Shown piece by piece: positions 1 to 6,806 of a stretch of DNA of 7,431 nucleotides. The stretch comes from Opitutia bacterium UBA7397 (GTDB taxonomy: Bacteria > Verrucomicrobiota > Verrucomicrobiia > Opitutales > UBA953): the NCBI GenBank assembly GCA_002470605.1, contig DKND01000033.1:1-7431 (forward strand). Direction: 5' to 3'. Position 1 is the first letter of the stretch. Each line of letters begins with the position of its first letter. A program made the position numbers and the translations under genes. The notes under the pieces are model-generated. The model was not told where the DNA came from. It saw nothing but the letters and a program-made list of their open reading frames with translations, and did no database searches.

Positions 1-839
1 GCGACGAGGTAACGCCCTTCATGCGTGGCCTCATAAGCCTGGGCCAGCAACTGCAAGCTGAAGGAGTTATAATTCCAATTAGGCACCACCGGTGCGGCGG
101 CCGCCCAATCGGCGGCTTTCAGCGCGCCTTCGAGATAGCGCTGGTCACGGGTCGCGGCGAAAAGTTCCAGCAGGGCACAGCCGCCCAGCCCGTTATCGAA
201 CTGCAGCCCACCATCCTCCGTTGGATCGGCGCTCACCCACCCCTTGCGCACGACAGACGCCAGCTGTCCGGACTTTTCCAAGCCGGCCAGATATCGTTCG
301 CTCACCTCGAAGGAACGACCGGACCCATCGCGTAATGCCGGAAAGGGAATAACCCCCGTACCGGCCTCGGATTGCGCCCAGAGCATGAAGTCTCCGCATT
401 CGCGCGCAATCGGTAACAACCGAACGGCAAGCTTGGGTTCAGCTCGAGCGACGGCCAAGCAGGCTCGGGTGATTGTCGCGGTCTCGCGGAGAGCGTGGTT
501 GAGTTTCGCGGGATCAAGGCCGACCTTCCACCAGCGAATTTTTTCGATGTGATCCACATAAGGACCGAAAGCCTCTGCGACGCGATCGGCCGCGAACAAC
601 TCGCTGCCTCCGATAGGCGAACGATAAACGTCCTTCAGCTCTGGTAACCCGGCCTGGTCGCCAAAGATTCGCAGGGACTCCAACACGACGGCCCGAACCG
701 CTGCAGGATCTGGCCCGTGCTGCGCCGAGACAAGCCTGGGCTTCAGATCTTGCAAGGCCTGACGCTGCGCTGAGTTTAACTCCTGCACCTGCGCCTCAAG
801 CATACCCGTGCACATAAGAACGGCCAGGAGCAGACGCAT
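1..839 (-). CDS. Secreted helical protein of unknown function, partial (C-terminus beyond left edge)
   Basis: An open frame of 279 complete codons runs leftward from an ATG at 839-837 and leaves the window without a stop. The N-terminus MRLLLAVLMCTGMLEAQ reads as a Sec signal peptide, with probable cleavage near residue 16. The nearest in-frame stop upstream is close by, and later Mets (9, 13) would destroy the signal, so this start is preferred. The mature part is mostly helical. After about residue 200 it has a pattern seen in alpha/alpha-toroid or six-hairpin glycosidase-like proteins: 'DGGLQFDNGLGGCALLELF' (209-227), then 'TRDQRYLEGALKAADW' and 'NWNYNSFSLQLLAQAYEAT'. Aromatic-rich turns between paired helices fit a sugar-binding barrel, but I see no diagnostic catalytic motif. 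Polysaccharide processing or simple carbohydrate binding in the periplasm is inference only. It is transcribed divergently from the ThuA-like gene. No Shine-Dalgarno is visible before the start. Confidence 0.8.
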   Translation of the reverse strand, partial: MRLLLAVLMCTGMLEAQVQELNSAQRQALQDLKPRLVSAQHGPDPAAVRAVVLESLRIFGDQAGLPELKDVYRSPIGGSELFAADRVAEAFGPYVDHIEKIRWWKVGLDPAKLNHALRETATITRACLAVARAEPKLAVRLLPIARECGDFMLWAQSEAGTGVIPFPALRDGSGRSFEVSERYLAGLEKSGQLASVVRKGWVSADPTEDGGLQFDNGLGGCALLELFAATRDQRYLEGALKAADWAAAAPVVPNWNYNSFSLQLLAQAYEATHEGRYLV

Positions 840-909
840 GCGGAAAGGCTGGAAGATGCGCCGAATGCGTCAAGGCATCAACGTCAGGCGGAAAACCCGC
901 AGAGGCTGG

Positions 910-939
910 TTGACCCCTGTCGACCTGAGATAATAAAAG
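910..939 (+). promoter_or_regulatory. Possible start-proximal promoter of the ThuA-like gene
   Basis: TTGACC at 910-915 matches the -35 consensus at 5 of 6 positions. TAAAAG at 934-939 (4 of 6) follows after an 18-bp spacer. GATAAT at 929-934 is a better -10 (5 of 6) but leaves only 13 bp to TTGACC. Either choice puts the transcription start within a few bases of the ATG at 945, implying a leaderless or nearly leaderless message, which fits the lack of a convincing ribosome binding site. An imperfect inverted repeat (GGTTGAC, CCCT, GTCGACC at 908-925) overlaps the -35 and could be an operator. This is pattern matching only. Confidence 0.3.
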
Positions 940-944
940 AAGTC

Positions 945-1976
945 ATGCGCCCCATCGCCCTGCTTTGCCTCGCTTTCCTAAGCCTCTTCGCCCGCGCGGC
1001 GGACGCCCCGCTCACCTACGTCGGGACCGAAGGAGCCGGCAAAGGGAAGAAGGTCGTGCTCATCGCCAACGACCATGAATATAAATCCGAGGAAGCCCTG
1101 CCGGAACTCGCCCGCATTCTCGCCAAACATCACGGATTTACTTGCACGGTGCTGTTTGGGATCGACCCGAAGACTGGTAATATCGCGCAAGGCAACCCCA
1201 GCGACATTCCAGGCACCCAAGCGTTGAAGGATGCTGACTTGATGATAATCTTCACACGCTTCCAAGCCATTCCGGTCGAGCAGATGCAACCGATTCTGGA
1301 TTACCTCAATCGCGGCGGCGCGGTCATCGGCCTAAGGACATCGACCCACGGCTTCCGCTACCCGAAGGACAGTCCCCTCTACAAATATTCTTACGATTAC
1401 AAAGGCGAAGATTATAAAGGTGGCTTCGGTCGCCAGATCCTCGGCGAAACTTGGGTCGGCCATTACGGCCCCAATCATAAATCCAGCACGCGTCTCGATC
1501 TCGTCGCCGAACAACTGACCCATCCTATCCTTCGGGGCGTGAAAAATGCCTGGGCCGAGATTGGTGCCTATAATGCCGACCCCATCGAAGGAAGCACCAT
1601 CCTCGCCATGGCTCAGCCACTTAGCGGCATGACTCCCGACTCGCCCACTGACACGACCAAGAAGCCGATGCCGGGAGCTTGGGTGAGAAGTTATAAGTCC
1701 ACCTCCGGCAAAGAAGGCCGGGTCTTTGCTTCAACCTACGGGGCTTCGGGTGACCTCGCCAATGACGGCTTCCGCCGCATGCTCGTGAATGCGTGCTTCT
1801 GGACGACGGGTCTCGATGCCGCCATCAAGCCTGATCTCGAAATCAGCCTCGTCGGCACCTTCAATCCCACCTGGCTCGGCACGTTCAAGCGCGCAGGAGA
1901 TGCAAAACCTTCGGACCTGGCCAGCTACGACAGCCCGATCTTCCCGGTCGTCGCCCAGAAGCCGAAGTCGAAGTAA
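945..1976 (+). CDS. Exported ThuA-like domain protein
   Basis: This is a 343-residue protein with an N-terminal signal peptide (MRPIALLCLAFLSLFARA; cleavage near residue 18-21), so it is exported to the periplasm or beyond. The rest matches the ThuA-like family, which has a class I glutamine-amidotransferase-like fold. A first beta strand 'KKVVLIANDHEYKSEEALP' (35-53) is followed by an alpha/beta segment with 'ADLMIIFTRF' (97-106) and the family hallmark 'GLRTSTHGF' (129-137). 'GETWVGHYGPNHKSSTR' comes next, then 'LTHPILRGV' (191-199). The C-terminal 'GTFNPTWLGTFKRAG' segment recurs in secreted planctomycete and verrucomicrobial relatives. Members are named after trehalose-utilisation ThuA and often occur near sugar catabolism genes, but the reaction of this subgroup is not established. 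The neighbouring minus-strand secreted gene makes a carbohydrate-related role plausible but unproven. The start is fixed by the signal peptide. Only a weak AGAAG precedes it. Confidence 0.9.
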   Translation: MRPIALLCLAFLSLFARAADAPLTYVGTEGAGKGKKVVLIANDHEYKSEEALPELARILAKHHGFTCTVLFGIDPKTGNIAQGNPSDIPGTQALKDADLMIIFTRFQAIPVEQMQPILDYLNRGGAVIGLRTSTHGFRYPKDSPLYKYSYDYKGEDYKGGFGRQILGETWVGHYGPNHKSSTRLDLVAEQLTHPILRGVKNAWAEIGAYNADPIEGSTILAMAQPLSGMTPDSPTDTTKKPMPGAWVRSYKSTSGKEGRVFASTYGASGDLANDGFRRMLVNACFWTTGLDAAIKPDLEISLVGTFNPTWLGTFKRAGDAKPSDLASYDSPIFPVVAQKPKSK

Positions 1977-1987
1977 GCCTAACTGAC

Positions 1988-2030
1988 AGCGTCGCTTGCG
2001 GAGGGGACATTCTACCTTAAGCTAGACGCT
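1988..2030 (+). promoter_or_regulatory. Hairpin abutting the start codon of the LON-domain gene
   Basis: AGCGTCGCTT (1988-1997) pairs with AAGCTAGACGCT (2019-2030): six pairs at the base, a two-base TA bulge on the 3' arm, then four more pairs. The 21-nt loop contains GGAGGGG (2000-2006), the only Shine-Dalgarno-like sequence before this gene. In linear distance it is about 25 nt from the ATG, too far to act, but folding would bring it next to the start codon at 2031. There is no T-run, so an intrinsic terminator for the upstream gene is unlikely. The pairing is read directly; a role in translation is inference. Confidence 0.4.
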
Positions 2031-2693
2031 ATGATTCCAACCGTCGTAGTTCCCGTCATGACCTTGGGTAACTGCGTCTTGTTGCCGCAGCAGCTACTGC
2101 CGTTGCGCATCTTCGAGCCTCGCTATCGTAAGATGCTGAAAGAAACGTTAGCCGGCAGCCGCATGTTCGCAGTGTCACAGCTGGATCAGGAAAGCCTTTC
2201 ACCGGACAACGACGAACCACCCTGCCCTTTCACATGCGTCGGTCGTATCGTCGGCCACGTCGAACTTGAAGACGGCACTTCGCACATCATCCTTGAAGGA
2301 CTTCGCCGCGCCAAGGTGATTAAGGTGAAACGTAAGACGCCGTATCCGCAGATCGAGATTGCCCCGGTCGTCGACGAAGCCTCAAGCGACTTCCTCGGGA
2401 GCACACGTGACATCGCCCGCGTCCTCGCCTTCGCCGAGAACATCGTCGGCGAACTTGGTGAAGAAGCCGCGCCGCTTATGCAGCGCCTTCGCGGACTCGC
2501 CAATCAGCCCGGTGCTTTGGCAGATGCCGCGGCCGGACACCTCGTCGCCGACGCCGACACGCGCCGGACCCTGCTCGAATGCCTTTCTCAAGATCAGCGC
2601 ATCAAGGCCGTGGCCGACGAACTCGCCCGCCTCGACGCCCAGCGGAAGCTGGACGAACAGGGCGGCGGCGAGGAAGCTCGGGGGCTGAACTAA
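2031..2693 (+). CDS. Stand-alone LON substrate-binding domain protein
   Basis: This 220-residue cytoplasmic protein corresponds to the N-terminal LON domain (peptidase S16 substrate-binding region) of Lon protease, without the AAA+ ATPase or the Ser-Lys protease domain. The family signature is clear. The opening strand and 'LLPLRIFEPRYRKML' (22-36) match the usual 'lfPLriFEpRYr' motif. 'VGRIVGHVELEDGTSHIIL' (70-88) and 'EGLRRAKV' (89-96) match the beta-barrel part, and a helical region covers about residues 120-205. The C-terminal tail is polar (DEQGGGEEARGLN). Such proteins cannot hydrolyse peptides; substrate recognition or an adaptor role is proposed for the family, but the function is largely unknown. 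It lies 54 nt after the ThuA-like gene and 130 nt before the Fur-family gene, on the same strand, with no obvious functional link to either. Confidence 0.9.
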   Translation: MIPTVVVPVMTLGNCVLLPQQLLPLRIFEPRYRKMLKETLAGSRMFAVSQLDQESLSPDNDEPPCPFTCVGRIVGHVELEDGTSHIILEGLRRAKVIKVKRKTPYPQIEIAPVVDEASSDFLGSTRDIARVLAFAENIVGELGEEAAPLMQRLRGLANQPGALADAAAGHLVADADTRRTLLECLSQDQRIKAVADELARLDAQRKLDEQGGGEEARGLN

Positions 2694-2718
2694 CCCCCTT
2701 AGGGATAGGGGGATGGGA

Positions 2719-2743
2719 AGGAGCAGTTAACCTCGCTGCTTTT
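2719..2743 (+). terminator. Weak candidate intrinsic terminator after the LON-domain gene
   Basis: AGGAGCAG (2719-2726) can pair with CTGCTTTT (2736-2743) around a 9-nt loop, giving eight pairs of which two are G-U. The 3' arm itself ends in four T residues followed by GCC, so the T-run is short and partly inside the stem. A second hairpin just after the stop codon (CCCCCT 2694-2699 with AGGGGG 2707-2712) has no T-run. Position between a stop codon and a good promoter supports a terminator; the structure alone is marginal. Confidence 0.3.
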
Positions 2744-2772
2744 GCCTACCCCCATGCCTATTCCTTTATAAT
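2742..2772 (+). promoter_or_regulatory. Probable promoter of the fur-like/suf operon
   Basis: A perfect -10 hexamer TATAAT lies at 2767-2772. The best -35 is TTGCCT (2742-2747, 4 of 6), with a longish 19-bp spacer. Transcription would start near 2779, giving a leader of about 45 nt before the ATG at 2824. The two Fur-like boxes would then fall just downstream of the start site, where a bound repressor could block early elongation. No later promoter of similar quality is visible before sufC. Confidence 0.5.
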
Positions 2773-2791
2773 CCACCTTTCCTCTTGCGGT

Positions 2792-2806
2792 TTAGACTCA
2801 TTCTAA
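2792..2806 (+). promoter_or_regulatory. Candidate Fur/PerR-type operator, box 1
   Basis: TTAGACTCATTCTAA is a 7-1-7 pseudo-palindrome with 6 of 7 pairs symmetric. It matches the PerR-box consensus TTATAATNATTATAA at 11 of 14 specified positions and is identical to box 2 (2819-2833) at 12 of 15 positions. The two centres are 27 bp apart. Placement between the TATAAT element and the start of a Fur-family gene supports autoregulation by that protein. Confidence 0.55.
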
Positions 2807-2818
2807 CTCTTTAAGCGA

Positions 2819-2833
2819 TTAGAATGATTCAAA
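2819..2833 (+). promoter_or_regulatory. Candidate Fur/PerR-type operator, box 2, overlapping the start codon
   Basis: TTAGAATGATTCAAA is a second 7-1-7 pseudo-palindrome (6 of 7 symmetric pairs; 11 of 14 matches to the PerR-box consensus). It covers the ATG (2824-2826) of the Fur-family gene. With box 1 it also forms a larger dyad, GACTCATTCTAA and TTAGAATGATTC, 12 bp apart and matching at 11 of 12 positions. Dual use of these bases as coding start and operator is inference. Confidence 0.55.
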
Positions 2834-3273
2834 GTCTCAACGAACATAATCGAGAGGACCTCCAAGAGGCCCTGAGCAAAGGCGGCCAAAAGCTGACTCC
2901 GCAACGCGAAGTCGTCTTTGCGGTCCTCCTCGCCCAACGCGACCACCCCACGGTCGACGAGGTCTTTAACCGCGCCCGCGAGGTCATGCCCGGCCTCTCT
3001 CTGGCCACCGTCTACAACTGCCTCGAAACGTTCGTCGGTTGCGGCCTGGTCCGCCAGGTCAACCACGAGCGCGAGTCCACCCGCTATTGCCCCAACCTGG
3101 CCCCGCACGCGCACTTCCGCGATAAGGAGACCGGACAGGTCCACGACATCGAACTCCCGCCCGAGGTAATGAAGAGCCTCCGCTCGATCCTACCGCCAGG
3201 CTTCGACTCCGAAGTCATCGAGATCAGCTTCCTCGGCCGCGCTAAGGCCAACGACTCTCTTAACTCCAATTAA
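2824..3273 (+). CDS. Fur-family transcriptional regulator, atypical metal sites
   Basis: This 149-residue cytoplasmic DNA-binding protein is of normal Fur/PerR length. The winged-helix domain carries 'LTPQR' (24-28), 'HPTVDEVF' (41-48) and the recognition helix 'LSLATVYNCLETF' (58-70). The dimerisation domain starts near residue 88. Aligned to B. subtilis PerR, the regulatory metal ligands H37, D85, H91, H93 and D104 correspond to H41, C89, H95, H97 and D108, so the acidic ligand is replaced by Cys, as in the M-site of Zur proteins. Both CxxC structural-zinc motifs are lost: the first is D100-x-x-T103 and the C-terminal one is absent. C89 is followed by Pro, and C66 and C73 lie near the recognition helix. 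The gene lies 7 nt before sufC, so it is probably co-transcribed with the SUF genes and controls them and itself. The effector (iron, zinc, haem, peroxide or Fe-S status) cannot be told from sequence. No Shine-Dalgarno is seen; an in-frame TAA at 2812-2814 limits alternative starts. Confidence 0.92.
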   Translation: MIQSLNEHNREDLQEALSKGGQKLTPQREVVFAVLLAQRDHPTVDEVFNRAREVMPGLSLATVYNCLETFVGCGLVRQVNHERESTRYCPNLAPHAHFRDKETGQVHDIELPPEVMKSLRSILPPGFDSEVIEISFLGRAKANDSLNSN

Positions 3274-3280
3274 TTTCTCA

Positions 3281-4039
3281 ATGTCTGATTCATTTGTTAT
3301 TAAAAACCTCAACGCCTCCATCGGCGACCGGCAGATCTTGAAGGATTTTTCCCTCACGATTCCCAAAGGTGAAGTCCATGCCATCATGGGACCCAATGGC
3401 ACCGGCAAGAGCACTTTGGCCAAAGTCCTGGCTGGCCATCCCGACTATGCGGTGCAGTCCGGCGAAGCCTTGCTCGACGGCCAACAGCTACTCGGACTCG
3501 AACCCGATGTCATCGCCCGCGCCGGCCTCTTTCTGGCTTTTCAATACCCGAGTGAGATCCCCGGCGTCACCATCGCCAACTTCATCCGCGCCGCGATTGT
3601 CGCCCGCCAAGCCAAGGGCGCTCCCTTCGACGCCAAAGCCTACTACGCCGAGCTCTACGCCAAGATGGATGCACTCAAGATGGACCGCAAATTCACGGCT
3701 CGCTTCGTGAACGAAGGCTTCTCGGGCGGTGAAAAGAAACGCTGTGAAATCCTGCAGCTGATGATGCTCAAGCCGAAGTATGCCGTGCTCGACGAAACCG
3801 ACTCCGGCTTAGACATCGACGCGCTCCGCATCGTCTCCGAAGGCGTCAACGCCATGCGCGGCCCGGACACGGGCTTCCTCGTCATCACCCACTATCAACG
3901 CCTGCTGGAGTATATCGTACCCGACCGCGTGCACATCATGTGGGACGGACGAATCGTCCATAGCGGTGGCAAAGAATTAGCCCTCGAACTCGAAGCCAAA
4001 GGTTATGATTGGGTAAAGACCGAACTCGCCAGCGCCTAA
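3281..4039 (+). CDS. sufC: SUF Fe-S assembly ATPase SufC
   Basis: This 252-residue ABC-type ATPase is close to the usual SufC length of about 250. It supplies the ATP-driven step in the cytoplasmic SufBCD scaffold. All nucleotide-binding elements are present: Walker A 'GPNGTGKST' (37-45), Q-loop Gln88 within 'FQYPSEIPGV', ABC signature 'FSGGEKKR' (147-154), Walker B 'YAVLDETD' (167-174), D-loop 'SGLD' (175-178) and switch His204 in 'VITHYQRLL'. 'DETDSGLDIDAL' is typical of SufC rather than of transporter ATPases, and no membrane component is adjacent. It starts 7 nt after the Fur-family stop and ends 6 nt before sufB. No Shine-Dalgarno precedes the ATG, so translation is probably coupled to the upstream gene. 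Confidence 0.97.
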   Translation: MSDSFVIKNLNASIGDRQILKDFSLTIPKGEVHAIMGPNGTGKSTLAKVLAGHPDYAVQSGEALLDGQQLLGLEPDVIARAGLFLAFQYPSEIPGVTIANFIRAAIVARQAKGAPFDAKAYYAELYAKMDALKMDRKFTARFVNEGFSGGEKKRCEILQLMMLKPKYAVLDETDSGLDIDALRIVSEGVNAMRGPDTGFLVITHYQRLLEYIVPDRVHIMWDGRIVHSGGKELALELEAKGYDWVKTELASA

Positions 4040-4045
4040 ACGACC

Positions 4046-5473
4046 ATGGCTGAAATCGACGAATCCCAGACCCAACGCGAAGCAATCGAAGTCGATCGCA
4101 GCAAAGGTGACTTCAAATACGAGGAGAACTACGCCTTTGACGCTGGCGTCGGCCTCACTCCCGCGACCGTGGACTACATCGCCAAGGTCAAGGGCGAGGA
4201 GGAATGGATTCGCGAGTTCCGCCAAAAATCCTTGAAGATTTTCGAGTCCCTGCCGATGCCCACGCATTGGGCTACGACCGACCTCGACAACATCCACTTC
4301 GACAAAATCCGGTATTACCTTTCGAAAGGCCAGAAAGCCAGCCGCACCTGGGAAGAAGTACCGGACGACGTCAAGGCGACCTTCGAACGCCTCGGCATCC
4401 CCGAGTCCGAACGTAAGTTCCTTGCCGGCGTCGAAGCCCAATTCGATTCCGAGGCGGTCTACTCGCGCATGAAGGAAGAGCTAGAGAAACAAGGTGTGCT
4501 CTTCTGTGGCCCGACCGACGGACTCCGCGACCATCCGGAAATCTTCCGCCGCTGGTTCGGCAAAGTCATTCCCGCCGGCGACAATAAGTTCGCCGCGCTT
4601 AATTCCGCCGTCTTTTCGGGAGGATCATTCATCTACATCCCCAAGGGCGTCAAAGTAGCCCAGCCCCTTCAGGCCTATTTCCGTATCAATGCGGAGAATT
4701 TTGGGCAATTCGAACGCACCCTCATCATCGCCGACGAAGGCTCCGAGGTCACGTACATGGAAGGCTGCACGGCGCCCAAATTCGAGACCGCGACCCTGCA
4801 CTCGGCCGTCGTCGAACTCGTCGCCCTCAAAGGCGCGAAGATCCAATATATCACCGTCCAGAACTGGTCGGCCAATGTCTTCAACCTGGTCACCAAACGC
4901 GGCGTCGCCGAAGAAGGCGCCGAAGTCCGCTGGATCGATTGCAATATCGGCTCCCGTCTGACCATGAAATACCCTGGTGTCGTGCTACGGGGCAAAGGCG
5001 CGCGCGGGGAAGTCCTTTCTATCGCTTTGGCGAATGACGGCCAACACCAAGATACCGGCGCCAAGATGATCCATGCGGCCGATGATACGACGTCGAACAT
5101 TATCGCCAAATCGATCTCGGTCGGCACCGGCCGCTCCACCTACCGGGGCCTCGTGCATATTCCTAAGACTCTTAAGAATTGCCGGAATAATACCGAGTGC
5201 GACGCCTTGCTCATCAATGAGCATAGCCGGACCGACACCTATCCCGCGATTTCCGTGCGCGGCCAAAAGAACTCCGTTCAACATGAAGCCAGCGTCTCCA
5301 AGGTTTCCGCCGAGCAAATCTTCTACATGATGCAGCGCGGGCTTTCCGAAGGCGAAGCGATGTCGCTCGCGGTGAATGGTTTCGTCAACGACCTCGTGAA
5401 GGAATTCCCCATGGAATATTCCGTGGAGCTCAAACGCCTGATCGAACTGCAAATGGAAGGGTCCGTCGGTTAA
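4046..5473 (+). CDS. sufB: SUF Fe-S scaffold protein SufB
   Basis: This 475-residue protein is of usual SufB length. It is the scaffold subunit of the cytoplasmic SufBC2D complex, on which clusters are built from persulfide sulfur and iron. A helical N-terminal part (about 1-190) precedes the right-handed beta-helix core, which begins at 'GGSFIYIPKGVKVAQP' (about 192-207) and runs to about 445. C385 in 'NNTECDALLI' corresponds to the functionally essential Cys405 of E. coli SufB. C241 in 'YMEGCTAP' probably corresponds to E. coli Cys254, a residue implicated in sulfur acceptance. The C-terminal 'EFPMEYSVELKRLIELQMEG' is the SufC-binding helical end characteristic of SufB. The stop codon directly abuts the sufD ATG (TAAATG). 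Nothing suggests truncation or loss of function. Confidence 0.97.
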   Translation: MAEIDESQTQREAIEVDRSKGDFKYEENYAFDAGVGLTPATVDYIAKVKGEEEWIREFRQKSLKIFESLPMPTHWATTDLDNIHFDKIRYYLSKGQKASRTWEEVPDDVKATFERLGIPESERKFLAGVEAQFDSEAVYSRMKEELEKQGVLFCGPTDGLRDHPEIFRRWFGKVIPAGDNKFAALNSAVFSGGSFIYIPKGVKVAQPLQAYFRINAENFGQFERTLIIADEGSEVTYMEGCTAPKFETATLHSAVVELVALKGAKIQYITVQNWSANVFNLVTKRGVAEEGAEVRWIDCNIGSRLTMKYPGVVLRGKGARGEVLSIALANDGQHQDTGAKMIHAADDTTSNIIAKSISVGTGRSTYRGLVHIPKTLKNCRNNTECDALLINEHSRTDTYPAISVRGQKNSVQHEASVSKVSAEQIFYMMQRGLSEGEAMSLAVNGFVNDLVKEFPMEYSVELKRLIELQMEGSVG

Positions 5474-6802
5474 ATGAGTACCCTGACGTCACCCGCCTTG
5501 ACTGGCATCCTGGACAGCGCCTTACAGTCGGCCGACAGCGCGGAATTCCGCGCGCAGGACTGGTTTACGATTCTGCGCCAACAAGGCTGGCACACTTTCC
5601 AGTCGCTCCCGACGCCGAAGCGAGATGACGAAAAATGGCGTTTCTCCGACACGCGGACGCTTTCGCTCGCGGGCTATGCCGTGGCACCGGCCCCTTCCGA
5701 TGCCGAAGTCGCGAAACTCTTTGTCCGTTCCCAATTTATCTCCCGGCCGGCCGGACTGATCGTACACGTCGACGGGCATTGCATCCACAAGCCAGCACTC
5801 GCTCCGGAACTGACCGCTCAAGGCGTGATCTTTGAGTCGATGACGGATGCCATCCGCCATCATCCGGCGTTGCTGAAAGAATACCTGCTCAAGCATAAGG
5901 CAGGCCTCGGCGGGGATAAGTTCCTCGCACTCCATCAAGCCTGGTTACGATCGGGATACCTCTTGCACATACCCAAAGGAGTTGTCGTCACCCAACCCTT
6001 CGTTTCGATCCATTGGACCTTGGCCGAAGGTGCCGCCGTCTTCCCGCACGCGCTCATCATCGCGGATGAACTCGCCCAGACCACCATCCATGATTTCCAC
6101 CTTAGCGCCCAACCCGCGGCCCGCGCCTTGGCAATCTCAGCCTGCGATATCTATGCAGGCAACGGAGCCAAAATACATCGACTTGCCGTCCAAGGCTGGA
6201 GCTCAACCACGCAATCCTTTCAAATCGATAACACCTGCGGAGGTCGCGATGCGCTCATCTCATCCGTCCATGCCGCCGTCGGCTCACGCCGGGCACGGCT
6301 TGAAAATATCGTCCGTATCGATGGCCCAGGCGCCGATATCCGCCTCTATGGCATCAGCGTGGCGTCGGGCGAACAGGAATTCGACCAACGTACCTTACAG
6401 ATCCATTCGGCAGGCAACGCCAAGTCCGACCTCTTGTTCAAGAATGCGCTGCTCGATAAATCGCGCACGATTTTCTCCGGCTTGATCAAAGTCGCCCCTG
6501 AGGCCCAACGGACCGACGCCTACCAGACCAATCGTAATCTTCTACTCTCGCCCGAAGCCGAAGCCGACTCCTTGCCTGGACTGGAGATCGAAGCCAATGA
6601 CGTCAAATGCTCGCACGGGGCGACGACCGGCCAGGTGAATCCCGACGAACTTTTTTACCTGCGTGCCCGGGGCATTCCCCTTGCCGTCGCCCAAGAGCTC
6701 CTGGCGCAAGGCTTCCTTGAAGAAATCTTGGCCAAGGTTGAAAACGACGAAGCCGCCGCGACCGTGCGCGAAATGCTCCGCGTGAAATTCCACCAAATCT
6801 AA
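5474..6802 (+). CDS. sufD: SUF Fe-S assembly protein SufD
   Basis: This 442-residue SufB paralogue is the other beta-helix subunit of the SufBC2D complex, linked in E. coli to iron acquisition and complex formation. An N-terminal helical domain (about 1-110) contains 'LPTPKRDDEKWRFSDTR', the typical 'P..k.E.WryT' element of SufD. The beta-helix core starts near 'GYLLHIPKGVVVTQP' (about 160-175). 'NDVKCSHGATTGQ' places H381 at the position of E. coli His360, which faces the SufB catalytic Cys at the heterodimer interface; C379 lies beside it. The C-terminal 'YLRARGIPLAVAQELLAQGF' matches the SufC-binding end. The start follows the sufB stop with no gap, implying translational coupling, and sufT follows 4 nt after its stop. 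Confidence 0.95.
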   Translation: MSTLTSPALTGILDSALQSADSAEFRAQDWFTILRQQGWHTFQSLPTPKRDDEKWRFSDTRTLSLAGYAVAPAPSDAEVAKLFVRSQFISRPAGLIVHVDGHCIHKPALAPELTAQGVIFESMTDAIRHHPALLKEYLLKHKAGLGGDKFLALHQAWLRSGYLLHIPKGVVVTQPFVSIHWTLAEGAAVFPHALIIADELAQTTIHDFHLSAQPAARALAISACDIYAGNGAKIHRLAVQGWSSTTQSFQIDNTCGGRDALISSVHAAVGSRRARLENIVRIDGPGADIRLYGISVASGEQEFDQRTLQIHSAGNAKSDLLFKNALLDKSRTIFSGLIKVAPEAQRTDAYQTNRNLLLSPEAEADSLPGLEIEANDVKCSHGATTGQVNPDELFYLRARGIPLAVAQELLAQGFLEEILAKVENDEAAATVREMLRVKFHQI

Positions 6803-6806
6803 AAAT

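Noticed and set aside
21..552. Overlapping plus-strand open frames near the left edge
   Set aside because: They are antisense to the minus-strand secreted protein gene, whose signal peptide and coherent helical pattern make it the real frame. The plus-strand translations are low-complexity, Arg- and Pro-rich.
2694..2712. Hairpin CCCCCT / AGGGGG immediately after the LON-domain stop codon
   Set aside because: The stem is strong, but no T-run follows on either strand, so it was not called as an intrinsic terminator in its own right.
2766..2780. Possible third Fur/PerR box starting with TTATAAT
   Set aside because: The left half matches perfectly, but the right half (CACCTTT) does not resemble ATTATAA. 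The match is better explained as the -10 element TATAAT.
4675..5452. Minus-strand open frames of 154-155 codons inside sufB
   Set aside because: They are complementary to the conserved beta-helix core of SufB and have no independent support.
5742..5757. GC-rich palindromic cluster around GGCCGGCC in sufD
   Set aside because: It encodes ordinary SufD residues, and a short GC palindrome is expected at this base composition.
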